Positions 7,333 through 16,314 of a DNA stretch of 64,000 nucleotides are shown here, piece after piece; the stretch's first letter is position 1; every line of letters starts with the position of its first letter. The notes under the pieces are model-generated. The model was not told the origin of the DNA. It saw nothing but the letters and a program-made list of their open reading frames with translations, and ran no database searches. Made by a program: the position numbers and the translations under genes. Origin of the DNA: Rheinheimera sp. (GTDB lineage: Bacteria; Pseudomonadota; Gammaproteobacteria; Enterobacterales; Alteromonadaceae); NCBI RefSeq assembly GCF_030824435.1, contig NZ_JAVBXS010000032.1, positions 1 through 64,000 of the forward strand. The letters run 5' to 3'.

Positions 7333-10300
7333 ATGCGTAATATCCTGCTGTTGCTGGCATTTTGTTGGCTATTGACCACCCCGCTGTATGCACAGAGTGT
7401 AAAGCCTTTGTTATTGCCTCTGACGGTAGATGAAGGGTTGTCGCGTGGCAGTGTGCAACGCCTGTATCTCGACCGTGAAGGTTTTTTATGGATAGCCACC
7501 AGTAACGGTTTAAACCGCTTTGACGCCACCCGCAATGTGCTGGTGCGCTCTGACCAACAAAACATCACAGACTTAAGTTTTGTGCAGCTATTTGAAGATA
7601 AACAACAAAGACTTTGGGCAGCTTCGGCCAATGTTGGTTTGTTTTTGCTGGATAAAAACAACGGCAACATCACACTGGAGCTGGATCTGGCGGCGCAAGA
7701 GCAGCTGGAAATGCCATTGTTAAACGATGCTCTGGAAGAATCAGCCGACCAGTTGTTGTTGGCTATCAGTGATTCGGTATATCGCTACCATCTGAGCACT
7801 GGCAAATTACAACGTATTTTTACCATGCCACAAGCGCTCGACGGTGAAGACAACAGCAGAGTCCGCCAGCTGTGGTTAAACGAACAACAGCTGTTAATAG
7901 CCACCAATAAAGGTTTGTTCCAGCTGGATACCGCCAGTCTCAACAGCAATGTTGTACTGTTGCCTGATACCACCAATCCCCGCCCTTTTATCCGCCATCT
8001 TTACGCTTATCAGCAGCAACTTTATATTGCCGCCGGCAGCAGCCTGTATCAAATGCCGTTGGCAGCGTTAAAGAAGGCGGATTCTGCCGCTATCCATTTG
8101 ATGTTATCCGATTTGGTGGTGATGCGGATGCTGGCGCATCAGAACCGTTTGTTATTGGCCAGCAATAAAGGCTTGTTTGAATTTGATGAACGTCACCGTC
8201 AGGCCAGTTTGTTATGGCGTTTTCGCGACAGCAGTCATCAGATTGGTAACGACGCTATTGTCGATTTAGTGGCAAGCAGTGACGGTGGTTTATGGCTTGC
8301 CAGCCGTGAAGACGGTGCCTTTTATTGGCATCCACGCAGCACCAGTTTTAGCAATATAGAGCTCAGTGCTCACAACCAGCCTGTAGAAAATAATACTGCT
8401 TTTGGCCGTGGAGCCTTCACTCTGGCAGAAGGTATCAACCAACAGCTATGGGTCGCGAATCAGCAAGGGTTATATCAACTGAACCTGCAAACGGGTGAAC
8501 AACAACTGTTGCCTTATCCTGAAGGCCTGCCAGATAACTTTGCAATTCAGGTGCGGCGTATTTATCCGGACGCTGACGGCAAACTCTGGCTTAGAACCGG
8601 GGATGGACTCAGTTATTTTGACCCGCAACAACGCAGCTTTTTGCCACCGCCATTACAACAACAATCACAACAGCATTTGTTGCAAAATAACGCCCTTGGC
8701 CACTGGCGCGCTGACGATGGTGCATTTTGGTTTTACAGTAAAGAAGGTTATTACCATTACCAGAGTAAAACCGGTGAATTAACCGAATTAGCGGGTATCA
8801 AAGAGCTGGTGCCGCCCAGATACGCCGGTCGTTTTTTAGGTTTGTTACCTGGCCAACCGGACAAAATGTTGTTAAGTGCCGCCGATCAGCTGTGGTTATA
8901 CAGCCGCAGCGAAGCCAAACTGAAAAAAATTTATCAGGCCGCTGATTACCAGCCGGGTCGCGACCGTTTTGCTGACAAGTTCAGTGTGGACCCACAAAAT
9001 ATATTGTGGGTTACTTTTCAGGGCATAGGTTTATTGGGTTTTGACTTGAGCAGCCTGACGCTGAAACACCATTTCCACACCGAAAACCAACTGATAAGTA
9101 ACAGCGTTTATTCCAATGAGCTGGACGAAGCGGGCAATCTCTGGTTTGCCGGCAATTATGGTTTATCCAGACTTGATACCAAAACGCTGCGGCTGGAGCA
9201 CTTCAGCAAAAAAGACGGTCTGGCCAGCCATGCTTTTGTGTATGGTGCCAGTACCAGACTCAGTAACGGTGATTTGGCTTATGGCACCAGCAGAGGCATC
9301 ACCGTATTTGACCCACGCCGGCTGATGGAAGCGCCTATGCCCCCTGAAGTGGTGATCACCTCCATTTCGGCGCTGAATCAACCAATAGGCAACAGCCTCG
9401 GTGATTTAAGCGGCCAACTGTTCAATTTCGCCCATGATGCTTTGGGCATTGAAGTGCAGTTTTCGGCGCTGAACTTTCGCGACAGCGGCAAAATCAGCTA
9501 CAAATTCTGGCTGGATGGCGAACAAAAGTTAATTTATCCGGAGCAAGCCGTACCTGCGGTCGTATTCCCGCAGTTGAAACCGGGCCATTATCGTTTTAGC
9601 GTGGTGGCCATCTCGCCGATGACCGGCATGCAAAGCGCGCCGGCCCATATCTCTTTAACCATAGGCGCAGCGCCGTGGCGTTCCCAAACCGCTTTAACAG
9701 CTTATGCTTCAGTACTGCTGTTATTGTTGTTGTTGTGGTGGCAAACCAGACGCAAACAACGGCGTTTGCTGGCCAATGCCCACCAAAAATTACTGGCAAG
9801 TGAACAACGCTTAAAACAGGCGCTGGAAGCGGTCGATAGTGGTGCCTGGGAATGGCATGCCCACAAAAACAGTATTTACGCCCAGCGTATTCATCAGATG
9901 CTGGGGTATAACGAAGATTTAAATCCGCTGACGATGCAACAACATTTGTCGCTGATCCATCCGGATGATCGTGATGCCTATCAGCAGGCATGGCAGAGAT
10001 TTATCAGCGCTCCGGATAAAAATTTTGACCACAGCTACCGCATGCAACATAAATCCGGCCGCTGGTTGTGGTTCCGTGACATTGGCAAAGTTACTGAATT
10101 ATCAGCACAAAATAAAATAGAACGGGTCATAGGTACTTACAGCAATATTACCGAAACCCGCGCTACCAAAGAAAAAGCCCGATTATTTGGCGAAGCTTTC
10201 CAGCAAACCCGGGATTGGGTAGTGCTGCTGGATTTAGAACAAAGGGTCATCGCAGCCAATCAGTCTTTTACCGACGTTTTTGGCAATATGGACGAGTATC

Positions 10301-11838
10301 TGAATAATCCGCGCACCCACGATTTAGGCATTAGTTTAAACCGGCGCCGTTTTTACACCCGTTTGTTGTCGGGTATGACAGTCAACCAGCACTGGCAAGG
10401 CGAAGAGACTGTGTTATGCCCGGACGGCACTGAACGCCCTACCCTGATTAATGTCACTGCTGTAGGTGATGATTTGCAGGTCGAATTTTTTGTATTGGTG
10501 TTTACCGATATCACAGCGCAAAAACAGGCCGAAGAAGAGCTCAGATACCTTGCCAGCTACGATATTCTGACCGGTCTGCCCAACCGCGCCTTGCTGATGG
10601 ACAGGATTTATCATGGTATTGAAGCGGCCAAACGCGAACGCAGATCGCTGGCTTTATGTTTTATTGATCTTGATAAATTTAAACAAATTAACGACAGCCT
10701 CGGCCACGATATCGGCGACTTGTTACTGAAAAAAGTAGCCAAACGGCTGACCGACACTTTAAGGGAATCGGACTCTGTGGCACGCCTTGGTGGTGATGAG
10801 TTTGTGGTGCTGCTGGAAGGTTATAAAAACGACGACAATATTAGCCATGTCGCCCGCAAAATGATTAAAACCATTGGCGAGCCAATGCAGCTCGGCGCCC
10901 ATACCGTCAGCATTTCTCCCAGTATTGGTATTGCCGTGTACCCCGAAGATGCCAGTGATGCCAAAGAGCTGCTGAAACATGCCGACGTTGCCATGTACCA
11001 TGCAAAAGACAGTGGCCGTAATAACTTCCAGTTTTTTATCAACGAGATGAATGAAAAAGCCTATATGCAGCTGGCCAAAGAAACCATGCTTCGCAGCGCT
11101 TATCAACAAAGTGAATTTATTAATTATTACCAGCCGATTTACGACAGTCGCAGCCAGAAGATGGTGGGTGTTGAAGTGTTGATGCGCTGGCAATCGGCCA
11201 CTGGCCTGGTGCCACCCTCAGAGTTTATTCCGTTGGCAGAAGATTTACGTTTAATAGTGCCGATGACCTTAGATTTACTGGAGCGCGCTTTAGCCGATTT
11301 ACAAGCCTGGCATCAGGCTGGTTTCCCGGTTTATATGTCGGTGAATTTATCGACTCACCATCTGGCACAAGAAGACTTAAGCCGTCAAACCGCCTTACTG
11401 CTGAAAAAGTATCAGATCCCGGCCCGTTGCCTGCGTTTTGAGGTGACTGAAAGTGCTTTGATGCAGGATCAGGAAATTGCCATTGCCACTATGCTGGCGC
11501 TCAGTGAACAAGGCATAGTGCTGGCGCTGGATGACTTCGGTACAGGTTATTCGTCGCTGAAATACCTCAAAGAGCTGCCGATAGACGCGATAAAAATTGA
11601 CCGCAGTTTTGTCAAAGATATCGGCATCGACAGCAACGATGAAACCATTATTGACGCCATGCTGAGCATGGCTAACAGCCTTGGCATGTATTGTATTGCT
11701 GAAGGGGTTGAAACCGAACAGCAACTGGCGTTCTTTACCCAGCGCCAGTGTTATTTTATTCAGGGATATTTATTTGCCAAACCTATGCCGGCCGCTGAAT
11801 TATTAACCCTGTTGGTGCAGGAGCATCAGCTGGGTTAG
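7333..11838 (+). CDS. large cyclic-di-GMP sensor: beta-propeller/Y_Y_Y/PAS/PAS/GGDEF/EAL
   Basis: About 1501 residues. A signal peptide (residues 1-21, ending LYAQ) leads into a periplasmic two-component-regulator-propeller region, residues 25-690, with repeats such as DREGFLWIATSNGLNRFD and GGLWLASREDG. A Y_Y_Y-type domain follows (about 705-780), then a membrane helix (about 786-806), two PAS domains (823-943 and 950-1065), GGDEF (1071-1234) and EAL (1253-1500). The GGDEF motif is intact (RLGGDEF) and an inhibitory-site RESD sits five residues before it. The EAL signature reads EVL; DDFGTGYS and the Glu in FEVTES are present, so phosphodiesterase activity is possible. The propeller probably senses a periplasmic ligand. 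ATG 7333 is chosen because it gives the signal peptide; an in-frame ATG at 7300 would spoil it. Confidence 0.93.
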   Translation: MRNILLLLAFCWLLTTPLYAQSVKPLLLPLTVDEGLSRGSVQRLYLDREGFLWIATSNGLNRFDATRNVLVRSDQQNITDLSFVQLFEDKQQRLWAASANVGLFLLDKNNGNITLELDLAAQEQLEMPLLNDALEESADQLLLAISDSVYRYHLSTGKLQRIFTMPQALDGEDNSRVRQLWLNEQQLLIATNKGLFQLDTASLNSNVVLLPDTTNPRPFIRHLYAYQQQLYIAAGSSLYQMPLAALKKADSAAIHLMLSDLVVMRMLAHQNRLLLASNKGLFEFDERHRQASLLWRFRDSSHQIGNDAIVDLVASSDGGLWLASREDGAFYWHPRSTSFSNIELSAHNQPVENNTAFGRGAFTLAEGINQQLWVANQQGLYQLNLQTGEQQLLPYPEGLPDNFAIQVRRIYPDADGKLWLRTGDGLSYFDPQQRSFLPPPLQQQSQQHLLQNNALGHWRADDGAFWFYSKEGYYHYQSKTGELTELAGIKELVPPRYAGRFLGLLPGQPDKMLLSAADQLWLYSRSEAKLKKIYQAADYQPGRDRFADKFSVDPQNILWVTFQGIGLLGFDLSSLTLKHHFHTENQLISNSVYSNELDEAGNLWFAGNYGLSRLDTKTLRLEHFSKKDGLASHAFVYGASTRLSNGDLAYGTSRGITVFDPRRLMEAPMPPEVVITSISALNQPIGNSLGDLSGQLFNFAHDALGIEVQFSALNFRDSGKISYKFWLDGEQKLIYPEQAVPAVVFPQLKPGHYRFSVVAISPMTGMQSAPAHISLTIGAAPWRSQTALTAYASVLLLLLLLWWQTRRKQRRLLANAHQKLLASEQRLKQALEAVDSGAWEWHAHKNSIYAQRIHQMLGYNEDLNPLTMQQHLSLIHPDDRDAYQQAWQRFISAPDKNFDHSYRMQHKSGRWLWFRDIGKVTELSAQNKIERVIGTYSNITETRATKEKARLFGEAFQQTRDWVVLLDLEQRVIAANQSFTDVFGNMDEYLNNPRTHDLGISLNRRRFYTRLLSGMTVNQHWQGEETVLCPDGTERPTLINVTAVGDDLQVEFFVLVFTDITAQKQAEEELRYLASYDILTGLPNRALLMDRIYHGIEAAKRERRSLALCFIDLDKFKQINDSLGHDIGDLLLKKVAKRLTDTLRESDSVARLGGDEFVVLLEGYKNDDNISHVARKMIKTIGEPMQLGAHTVSISPSIGIAVYPEDASDAKELLKHADVAMYHAKDSGRNNFQFFINEMNEKAYMQLAKETMLRSAYQQSEFINYYQPIYDSRSQKMVGVEVLMRWQSATGLVPPSEFIPLAEDLRLIVPMTLDLLERALADLQAWHQAGFPVYMSVNLSTHHLAQEDLSRQTALLLKKYQIPARCLRFEVTESALMQDQEIAIATMLALSEQGIVLALDDFGTGYSSLKYLKELPIDAIKIDRSFVKDIGIDSNDETIIDAMLSMANSLGMYCIAEGVETEQQLAFFTQRQCYFIQGYLFAKPMPAAELLTLLVQEHQLG

Positions 11839-12013
11839 TACGCCGCGGAGATCTTTGGCCCGTTAAAACGCAGACTGCACAATTTACGCCCGGCATCTGC
11901 AACAGATCGCTTGCTTATCGCTGTATATCGGATCTGTCTAGAGTGATTCAGACAATAAGCAGCCCTTCTGCTACACTCGCGCCACCGCAAGGCCACGAAG
12001 TCCGGAGTCGGGT

Positions 12014-12868
12014 GTGCCGCTTAAACCTCTTTATGTTGCTGCGTTGTTGTTATTGCTGGCCGAAGCTTGTTTTGCCGGCATTGGCGCGCTGGTGAAACTG
12101 ACCAGCGACAGCGCCAGTCAGGCGCAGGTGGTGTTTTTCCGTAACTTTTTTGCACTTTTGGTGATGTTGCCCTGGATCATCAGTCAGGGCAGTCAAATTC
12201 TGAAAACCAAAAGATGGTATTTGCATGCCAGCCGCGCCACCACCGGCATTATTTCGATGTATTGTTTTTTTTATGTGATAAGCCAACTGCCGTTGGCGCA
12301 GGCCATGCTGGTGCTGTTGTTGTCGCCTTTTGTGGTGCCTTTAATAGCCCGCATCTGGCTGAACGAAAGGCCAAGCCGCTTAACGCTGTTTGCCATTGCC
12401 CTTGGTTTTGTTGGGGTCTTTATGGCAATACCACTGCAAGGTGAAGCGGGTAATATGCTGATTTTAATGCTGGGTTTGTTATCGGCCGTACTGGTTGCTG
12501 TGACTAAAACCACCATTCGTTATATGTCCGACACCGAACCCGCCGCCCGTATTGTGTTTTATTTTTCACTATTAACCGCAGTGATTTCTTTTATTCCGGT
12601 GCCTTTTGCCTGGCAGCCTTTACCTGCCATCGCCTGGTGGGCTTTTGCCGGCATGGGAATATTGGCCGCTATTGGCCAGATGGCGATGACCAAAGCTTAT
12701 GCCTTAGCCCCTGCCAGCGATATTGGCATGTGGACTTACAGCAGTGTGGTATTTGCCGGTTTATTTGGTTATTTGTTCTGGCAGGAGCCCGTCACTATGG
12801 GCTGGTTTGCCGGGGTATTAGTGATTTTTTATGCCGGTTATATCAGCACCAGACAAAGATTGTTTTAG
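12014..12868 (+). CDS. DMT superfamily transporter (two EamA domains)
   Basis: A 284-residue protein with about ten hydrophobic helices arranged as two EamA repeats, residues 5-140 and 150-280. It shows the usual RNFFALLVMLPW and LLLSPFVVPLIARIWLNERP segments of the drug/metabolite transporter superfamily. Such proteins export amino acids, nucleosides or other small metabolites; the substrate cannot be read from the sequence. The start is GTG 12014, supported by CGGAG at 12003-12007 with 6-nt spacing. It is a single-gene unit: a hairpin follows the stop, and the next operon runs on the opposite strand. Confidence 0.88.
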   Translation: MPLKPLYVAALLLLLAEACFAGIGALVKLTSDSASQAQVVFFRNFFALLVMLPWIISQGSQILKTKRWYLHASRATTGIISMYCFFYVISQLPLAQAMLVLLLSPFVVPLIARIWLNERPSRLTLFAIALGFVGVFMAIPLQGEAGNMLILMLGLLSAVLVAVTKTTIRYMSDTEPAARIVFYFSLLTAVISFIPVPFAWQPLPAIAWWAFAGMGILAAIGQMAMTKAYALAPASDIGMWTYSSVVFAGLFGYLFWQEPVTMGWFAGVLVIFYAGYISTRQRLF

Positions 12869-12877
12869 TCACTTTGA

Positions 12878-12910
12878 TATGCCGCTATTTGCTCCTGCAA
12901 TAGCGGCATA
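12878..12910 (+). terminator. 12-bp hairpin after the DMT transporter gene
   Basis: TATGCCGCTATT and AATAGCGGCATA form a perfect 12-bp stem with a 9-nt loop, 10 bp after the stop. No T-run follows on the + strand, so termination may be weak or the hairpin may protect the 3' end. Confidence 0.55.
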
Positions 12911-12927
12911 CCGTACCTCCTGTACAT

Positions 12928-12957
12928 AAAAGCGCTGTCGCCGGTAAAGGCGACAGC
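12928..12957 (-). terminator. intrinsic terminator of the ABC export operon
   Basis: On the minus strand GCTGTCGCC and GGCGACAGC form a 9-bp stem with a 6-nt loop, followed after two bases by TTTT. It lies 30 bp downstream of the last permease gene. Confidence 0.65.
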
Positions 12958-12986
12958 AGAAGATCACAAAGCTCAGACGTCAAAGT

Positions 12987-14201
12987 TCAGACACTGCGGG
13001 TGGCCGTTGCCGGAGCTATCGCAGCAGCTTTGCGCGCCGGATATAACACCGCCAGCTGCCCCACCAGATAAAGCGCCACAACACCTGCCAATAACAACTG
13101 CGGCTCCAGTGGTTTAAGCTCAAATTTACTCACCAGCCAGATATTCAGCCCTATGGCAGCGCCAACCCCAATAGCTACACCCAGGCTACTGATGATCAGG
13201 TTTTCCAGCATAAAATAACGCATCACCTGTAGCTGAGTTGCACCAAGGGCGCGGCGGGTACCAATCTGACGTCTTCTGCGGTTAATGCTGAACATGGCCA
13301 GGCCAACAATACCAAAGGCGGTGATCAGGGTCAGCACCACAATCACCAGCATCAGTATTTTGTTCAGCGCATTGTGGCCACGGTAACTTTCGTTGCGGGT
13401 TTCTTCCAGGCTGGTGACACTGCGGATAATGCGGTTTTTGTCCGATTCCGCCAGCGCTTTTTCAATAATGGGCATCAACTCATCACGGCGGCCGGGTTCG
13501 GTTCTGATCAGATATCTGTTATTACGACCTTCCAGCTGATAAGGCACCAGCATACTGCGCTCTACCCCATCCCAGCCATTCCAGGGTGCCTGTAAGGTTT
13601 TGATAATACCGGTTATTTGCATAGGTTCATTGTTGTTGATATAGACAGTCTGACCAAGGGCAGACTCCCATTTCCCCGGGAATAAAGATTCAGCCATGGC
13701 CTGACTGATCATAGTGCGGGCTGGCCAGTCCACCGCTGACGCGGCACGCCATTCAATGTCGGTGCTTTGGAAGTTTTCGCCTTTAATCAGCTCAACACCC
13801 AAAGTATTAATGCCATGCTCGTCCACCATATACACAGCAACACCAATGCCGTTTTCACCTTCACCGGCTTTGTTTTGCAGACTCATCGACCAGCCGCCAC
13901 CACTGAGCGGAATAGCGTTGATCTGAGTGGCATCCAGCACACCTGGAATACCACGGATAAGCCGCAGATCGTCATCCAGCGCCGCTTTATGGTTATAGTT
14001 TTCACCAAAAACGGTATTGCTCAGGTAAAACAAATTCGCTTCGTCCAGGCCACTGGGCCTTGCCATTTGTTCACTGCGTTGTTGCATCATAAAAATGGCG
14101 TTCACCATAATGCTCAGCGTGAGCGCAATTTGCAGGGCAATCAGCACAGCACCAACCTTCTGGCGCAACAAAGCTCGAAAAATAGGTCCAAGTTCTAACA
14201 T
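12987..14201 (-). CDS. ABC transporter permease, MacB/FtsX type (second permease)
   Basis: A 404-residue permease with one N-terminal helix, a large periplasmic MacB-type core (about 40-270) and three C-terminal helices of the FtsX domain. The coupling segment RRRQIGTRRALGATQLQVMR is typical. The topology is that of MacB-like systems, which move substrate from the periplasm rather than through the inner membrane. ATG 14201 follows AAGGAG by 6 nt; a GTG three bases upstream is in frame but less likely. It is the last gene of a four-gene operon, 10 bp after the first permease gene. Two unequal permeases probably form a heterodimer. Confidence 0.9.
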   Translation of the reverse strand: MLELGPIFRALLRQKVGAVLIALQIALTLSIMVNAIFMMQQRSEQMARPSGLDEANLFYLSNTVFGENYNHKAALDDDLRLIRGIPGVLDATQINAIPLSGGGWSMSLQNKAGEGENGIGVAVYMVDEHGINTLGVELIKGENFQSTDIEWRAASAVDWPARTMISQAMAESLFPGKWESALGQTVYINNNEPMQITGIIKTLQAPWNGWDGVERSMLVPYQLEGRNNRYLIRTEPGRRDELMPIIEKALAESDKNRIIRSVTSLEETRNESYRGHNALNKILMLVIVVLTLITAFGIVGLAMFSINRRRRQIGTRRALGATQLQVMRYFMLENLIISSLGVAIGVGAAIGLNIWLVSKFELKPLEPQLLLAGVVALYLVGQLAVLYPARKAAAIAPATATRSV

Positions 14202-14211
14202 CACAGACTCC

Positions 14212-15522
14212 TTATTGGCTTTTTAGCTGTTGTGACGGCTGTACAGTACAGGCACGCCAGGTTGGATATAAACCGGCCAGTAAACTGGATACCAGCGCCA
14301 GCAACATCGCCAGTGCCACCATGGCAACATCAAGCTGTGCCAGTCCTTTCATTTCATCACCGTACAACAGCGAAATGCCTTGCAAACCAAGCCAGGCAAG
14401 CAGCAGCCCAAGCAAACCACCGGCAATACCAATACAACCGGCTTCGGTCAGATATTGCGCAAACAAATGTTGCCTGCTGGCACCAAGCGCCTGACGCAGA
14501 CCAATCTGGGGTGCTTTGCTTAAAAATTTGGCCAGTAACAAACCTATAGTGTTCAGCAAACACACCAATAAAAACATCAGCGACAACACCATCATCAGAT
14601 TGGCGTCTTCTGCCACCACCTGCTGATTTTGCATCCACTGCATCACGTCGCTGAGTCTGTTATTGATTGGCCGCTCAAAACGGCCGAGTTTTTTCTGCTC
14701 GCTGACATAAGCATTTAAAAAATCGAGATATTGTTGTTTTTCACTGTCATTTCGAAGTTCAACCCACATCTGAGTCCAGATACATTCCGACTCTAAAAAG
14801 GCCTGATAACCTTCACCACTGGGTTTCCAGCAGTTGGTATTGCCGTTGCGGCTGATTTTTTGGGTGCTGATATGGCTAAAAGGCAGGAAAAACTCTTCCA
14901 CTTCGTTAAAAGCACCGGTAGTGACATCATAAAAACGTGGCCTGGGTTGCCAGTTGGCCATGACCCCAACCACCTGATAATAATCACCGGCCAGTTTTAC
15001 TTTTTGCCCGACCGAATCTTTACCACCAAACAGCCGTTCATTTAAGCCCTGACTCAGCACTATCACTTGTTGCATCTCTGCATCAGCGTTTTCACTCCAG
15101 CCGCCGCCGTATAAAAAAGGCACGTCAAACATGGCAAAAAAGTCGGCCGAATTGGCGCGGCCCGACACCTGAAACGGCAGGCTGTCTTTATTATCAGGTT
15201 CCACCACTGCGCCTATTTGCGCTTGAATAACCTGACGATAAGCTTTTTTTGCCGCCAAAAGAGCGGTAGCGTCGCGGTAAGTCAGCTGATCCGGTGGGTC
15301 GCCGTTCTCATTGGCAGGTTGATGTGGATCCCAGCTGTCGAGCTGCACATAAAACAGCTGTTCACTTTTATGCGGTATAGGATTGGCCGACATCAGGTAA
15401 TTGACAGTGACTGTGGTCATGGCAGCGCCAATACCCAAACCAATAGCGAGCACCATTAAAAAACTCAGGCCAGGGCTTTGCCGGATACTGATCCAGGCTA
15501 AACGTAAATAATAAGCCAGCAT
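14212..15522 (-). CDS. ABC transporter permease, MacB/FtsX type (first permease)
   Basis: A 436-residue MacB-like permease: an N-terminal helix (residues 18-40), a long periplasmic domain (about 45-285), then three C-terminal helices with the coupling motif PQIGLRQALGASRQHLF. It is related to, but distinct from, the next gene. ATG 15522 has GGGAG upstream with 7-nt spacing and lies 2 bp after the stop of the ATPase gene, so translation is likely coupled. The periplasmic domain contains two Cys near the middle (NTNCWKP and ESECIW) that could form a disulfide. Confidence 0.9.
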   Translation of the reverse strand: MLAYYLRLAWISIRQSPGLSFLMVLAIGLGIGAAMTTVTVNYLMSANPIPHKSEQLFYVQLDSWDPHQPANENGDPPDQLTYRDATALLAAKKAYRQVIQAQIGAVVEPDNKDSLPFQVSGRANSADFFAMFDVPFLYGGGWSENADAEMQQVIVLSQGLNERLFGGKDSVGQKVKLAGDYYQVVGVMANWQPRPRFYDVTTGAFNEVEEFFLPFSHISTQKISRNGNTNCWKPSGEGYQAFLESECIWTQMWVELRNDSEKQQYLDFLNAYVSEQKKLGRFERPINNRLSDVMQWMQNQQVVAEDANLMMVLSLMFLLVCLLNTIGLLLAKFLSKAPQIGLRQALGASRQHLFAQYLTEAGCIGIAGGLLGLLLAWLGLQGISLLYGDEMKGLAQLDVAMVALAMLLALVSSLLAGLYPTWRACTVQPSQQLKSQ

Positions 15523-15524
15523 AA

Positions 15525-16286
15525 TTACACTCCCGCAACGCGCGGCGCGTCTGCTGTTTGGCCATGCAGTGGCAATGGCGCGACGCTATGCAGACTGGCG
15601 CTGTGCAGCCCATCCACTGCGGTCAGCTCAGAAACCCGGCCATCTTTAATAAAAATCTGTCTTTTGGCACGCTGCGCCAGACCATGGTCGTGTGTCACCA
15701 TAATAATGGTGGTGCCCTGACGGTTAATCTCTTCCAAAAGCGCCATCACACTTTGCGCCATCTGGCTGTCGAGGTTGCCTGTAGGTTCATCGGCTAATAA
15801 AAAACGTGGACTGGTGGCAAGGGCACGGGCAATAGCCACCCGCTGCTGCTGACCACCGGACAACTGACTGGGCAAATGTTTCATTCTGGACGCCAGCCCC
15901 ACCAGCTCCAGCTGCTGTTCAATACGGCGTTTACGCTCTTTGGCATCAAAACCGCGATAACGCAAAGGCACATCAACATTGTCAAATAAATTCAGCTCGG
16001 GAATTAAGTTAAAACCCTGAAAGATAAAACCAATTTTCTGGTTACGCATTTTTGAGCGCTGCGAGTCAGACAATAAATTCACATTGTCACCATCGAGTAA
16101 AAACTCACCACAGCTCGCCACTTCCAACAAACCGGCAATATTTAAAAAAGTGGTTTTGCCCGAGCCTGAAGGTCCGGTGACACTAACAAAATCCCCTTCT
16201 TTCACATGCAAGTCCACTTCACGCAGCGCATGGGTAGACACTTCGCCTGTATGAAAAACCTTGCCTAACTGTTTCATTTTTAACAT
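15525..16286 (-). CDS. ABC transporter ATP-binding protein (MacB/LolD type)
   Basis: A 253-residue nucleotide-binding subunit. Walker A is GPSGSGKTT (about residues 39-47), the signature is LSGGQQQRVAIARAL, Walker B is FLLADEPTGNLD, and the H-loop His lies in IIMVTHD. It powers the two permeases encoded next in the operon. About 25 residues after the usual end of the domain (a Ser/His/Pro-rich tail) are unusual. It starts 28 bp after the adaptor gene stop. Confidence 0.94.
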   Translation of the reverse strand: MLKMKQLGKVFHTGEVSTHALREVDLHVKEGDFVSVTGPSGSGKTTFLNIAGLLEVASCGEFLLDGDNVNLLSDSQRSKMRNQKIGFIFQGFNLIPELNLFDNVDVPLRYRGFDAKERKRRIEQQLELVGLASRMKHLPSQLSGGQQQRVAIARALATSPRFLLADEPTGNLDSQMAQSVMALLEEINRQGTTIIMVTHDHGLAQRAKRQIFIKDGRVSELTAVDGLHSASLHSVAPLPLHGQTADAPRVAGV

Positions 16287-16314
16287 AAATAGTTCCCGTG
16301 GCTGATATGGCCTG

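Noticed and set aside
7203-7673. 156-codon minus-strand open frame over the start of the GGDEF-EAL gene
   Set aside because: It overlaps a certain gene, has a basic, low-complexity Ser/Lys/Asn composition, and lacks a ribosome binding site.
10759-11193. 144-codon minus-strand frame inside the GGDEF-EAL gene
   Set aside because: Antisense to intact GGDEF and EAL domains; His/Asn/Phe-rich composition.
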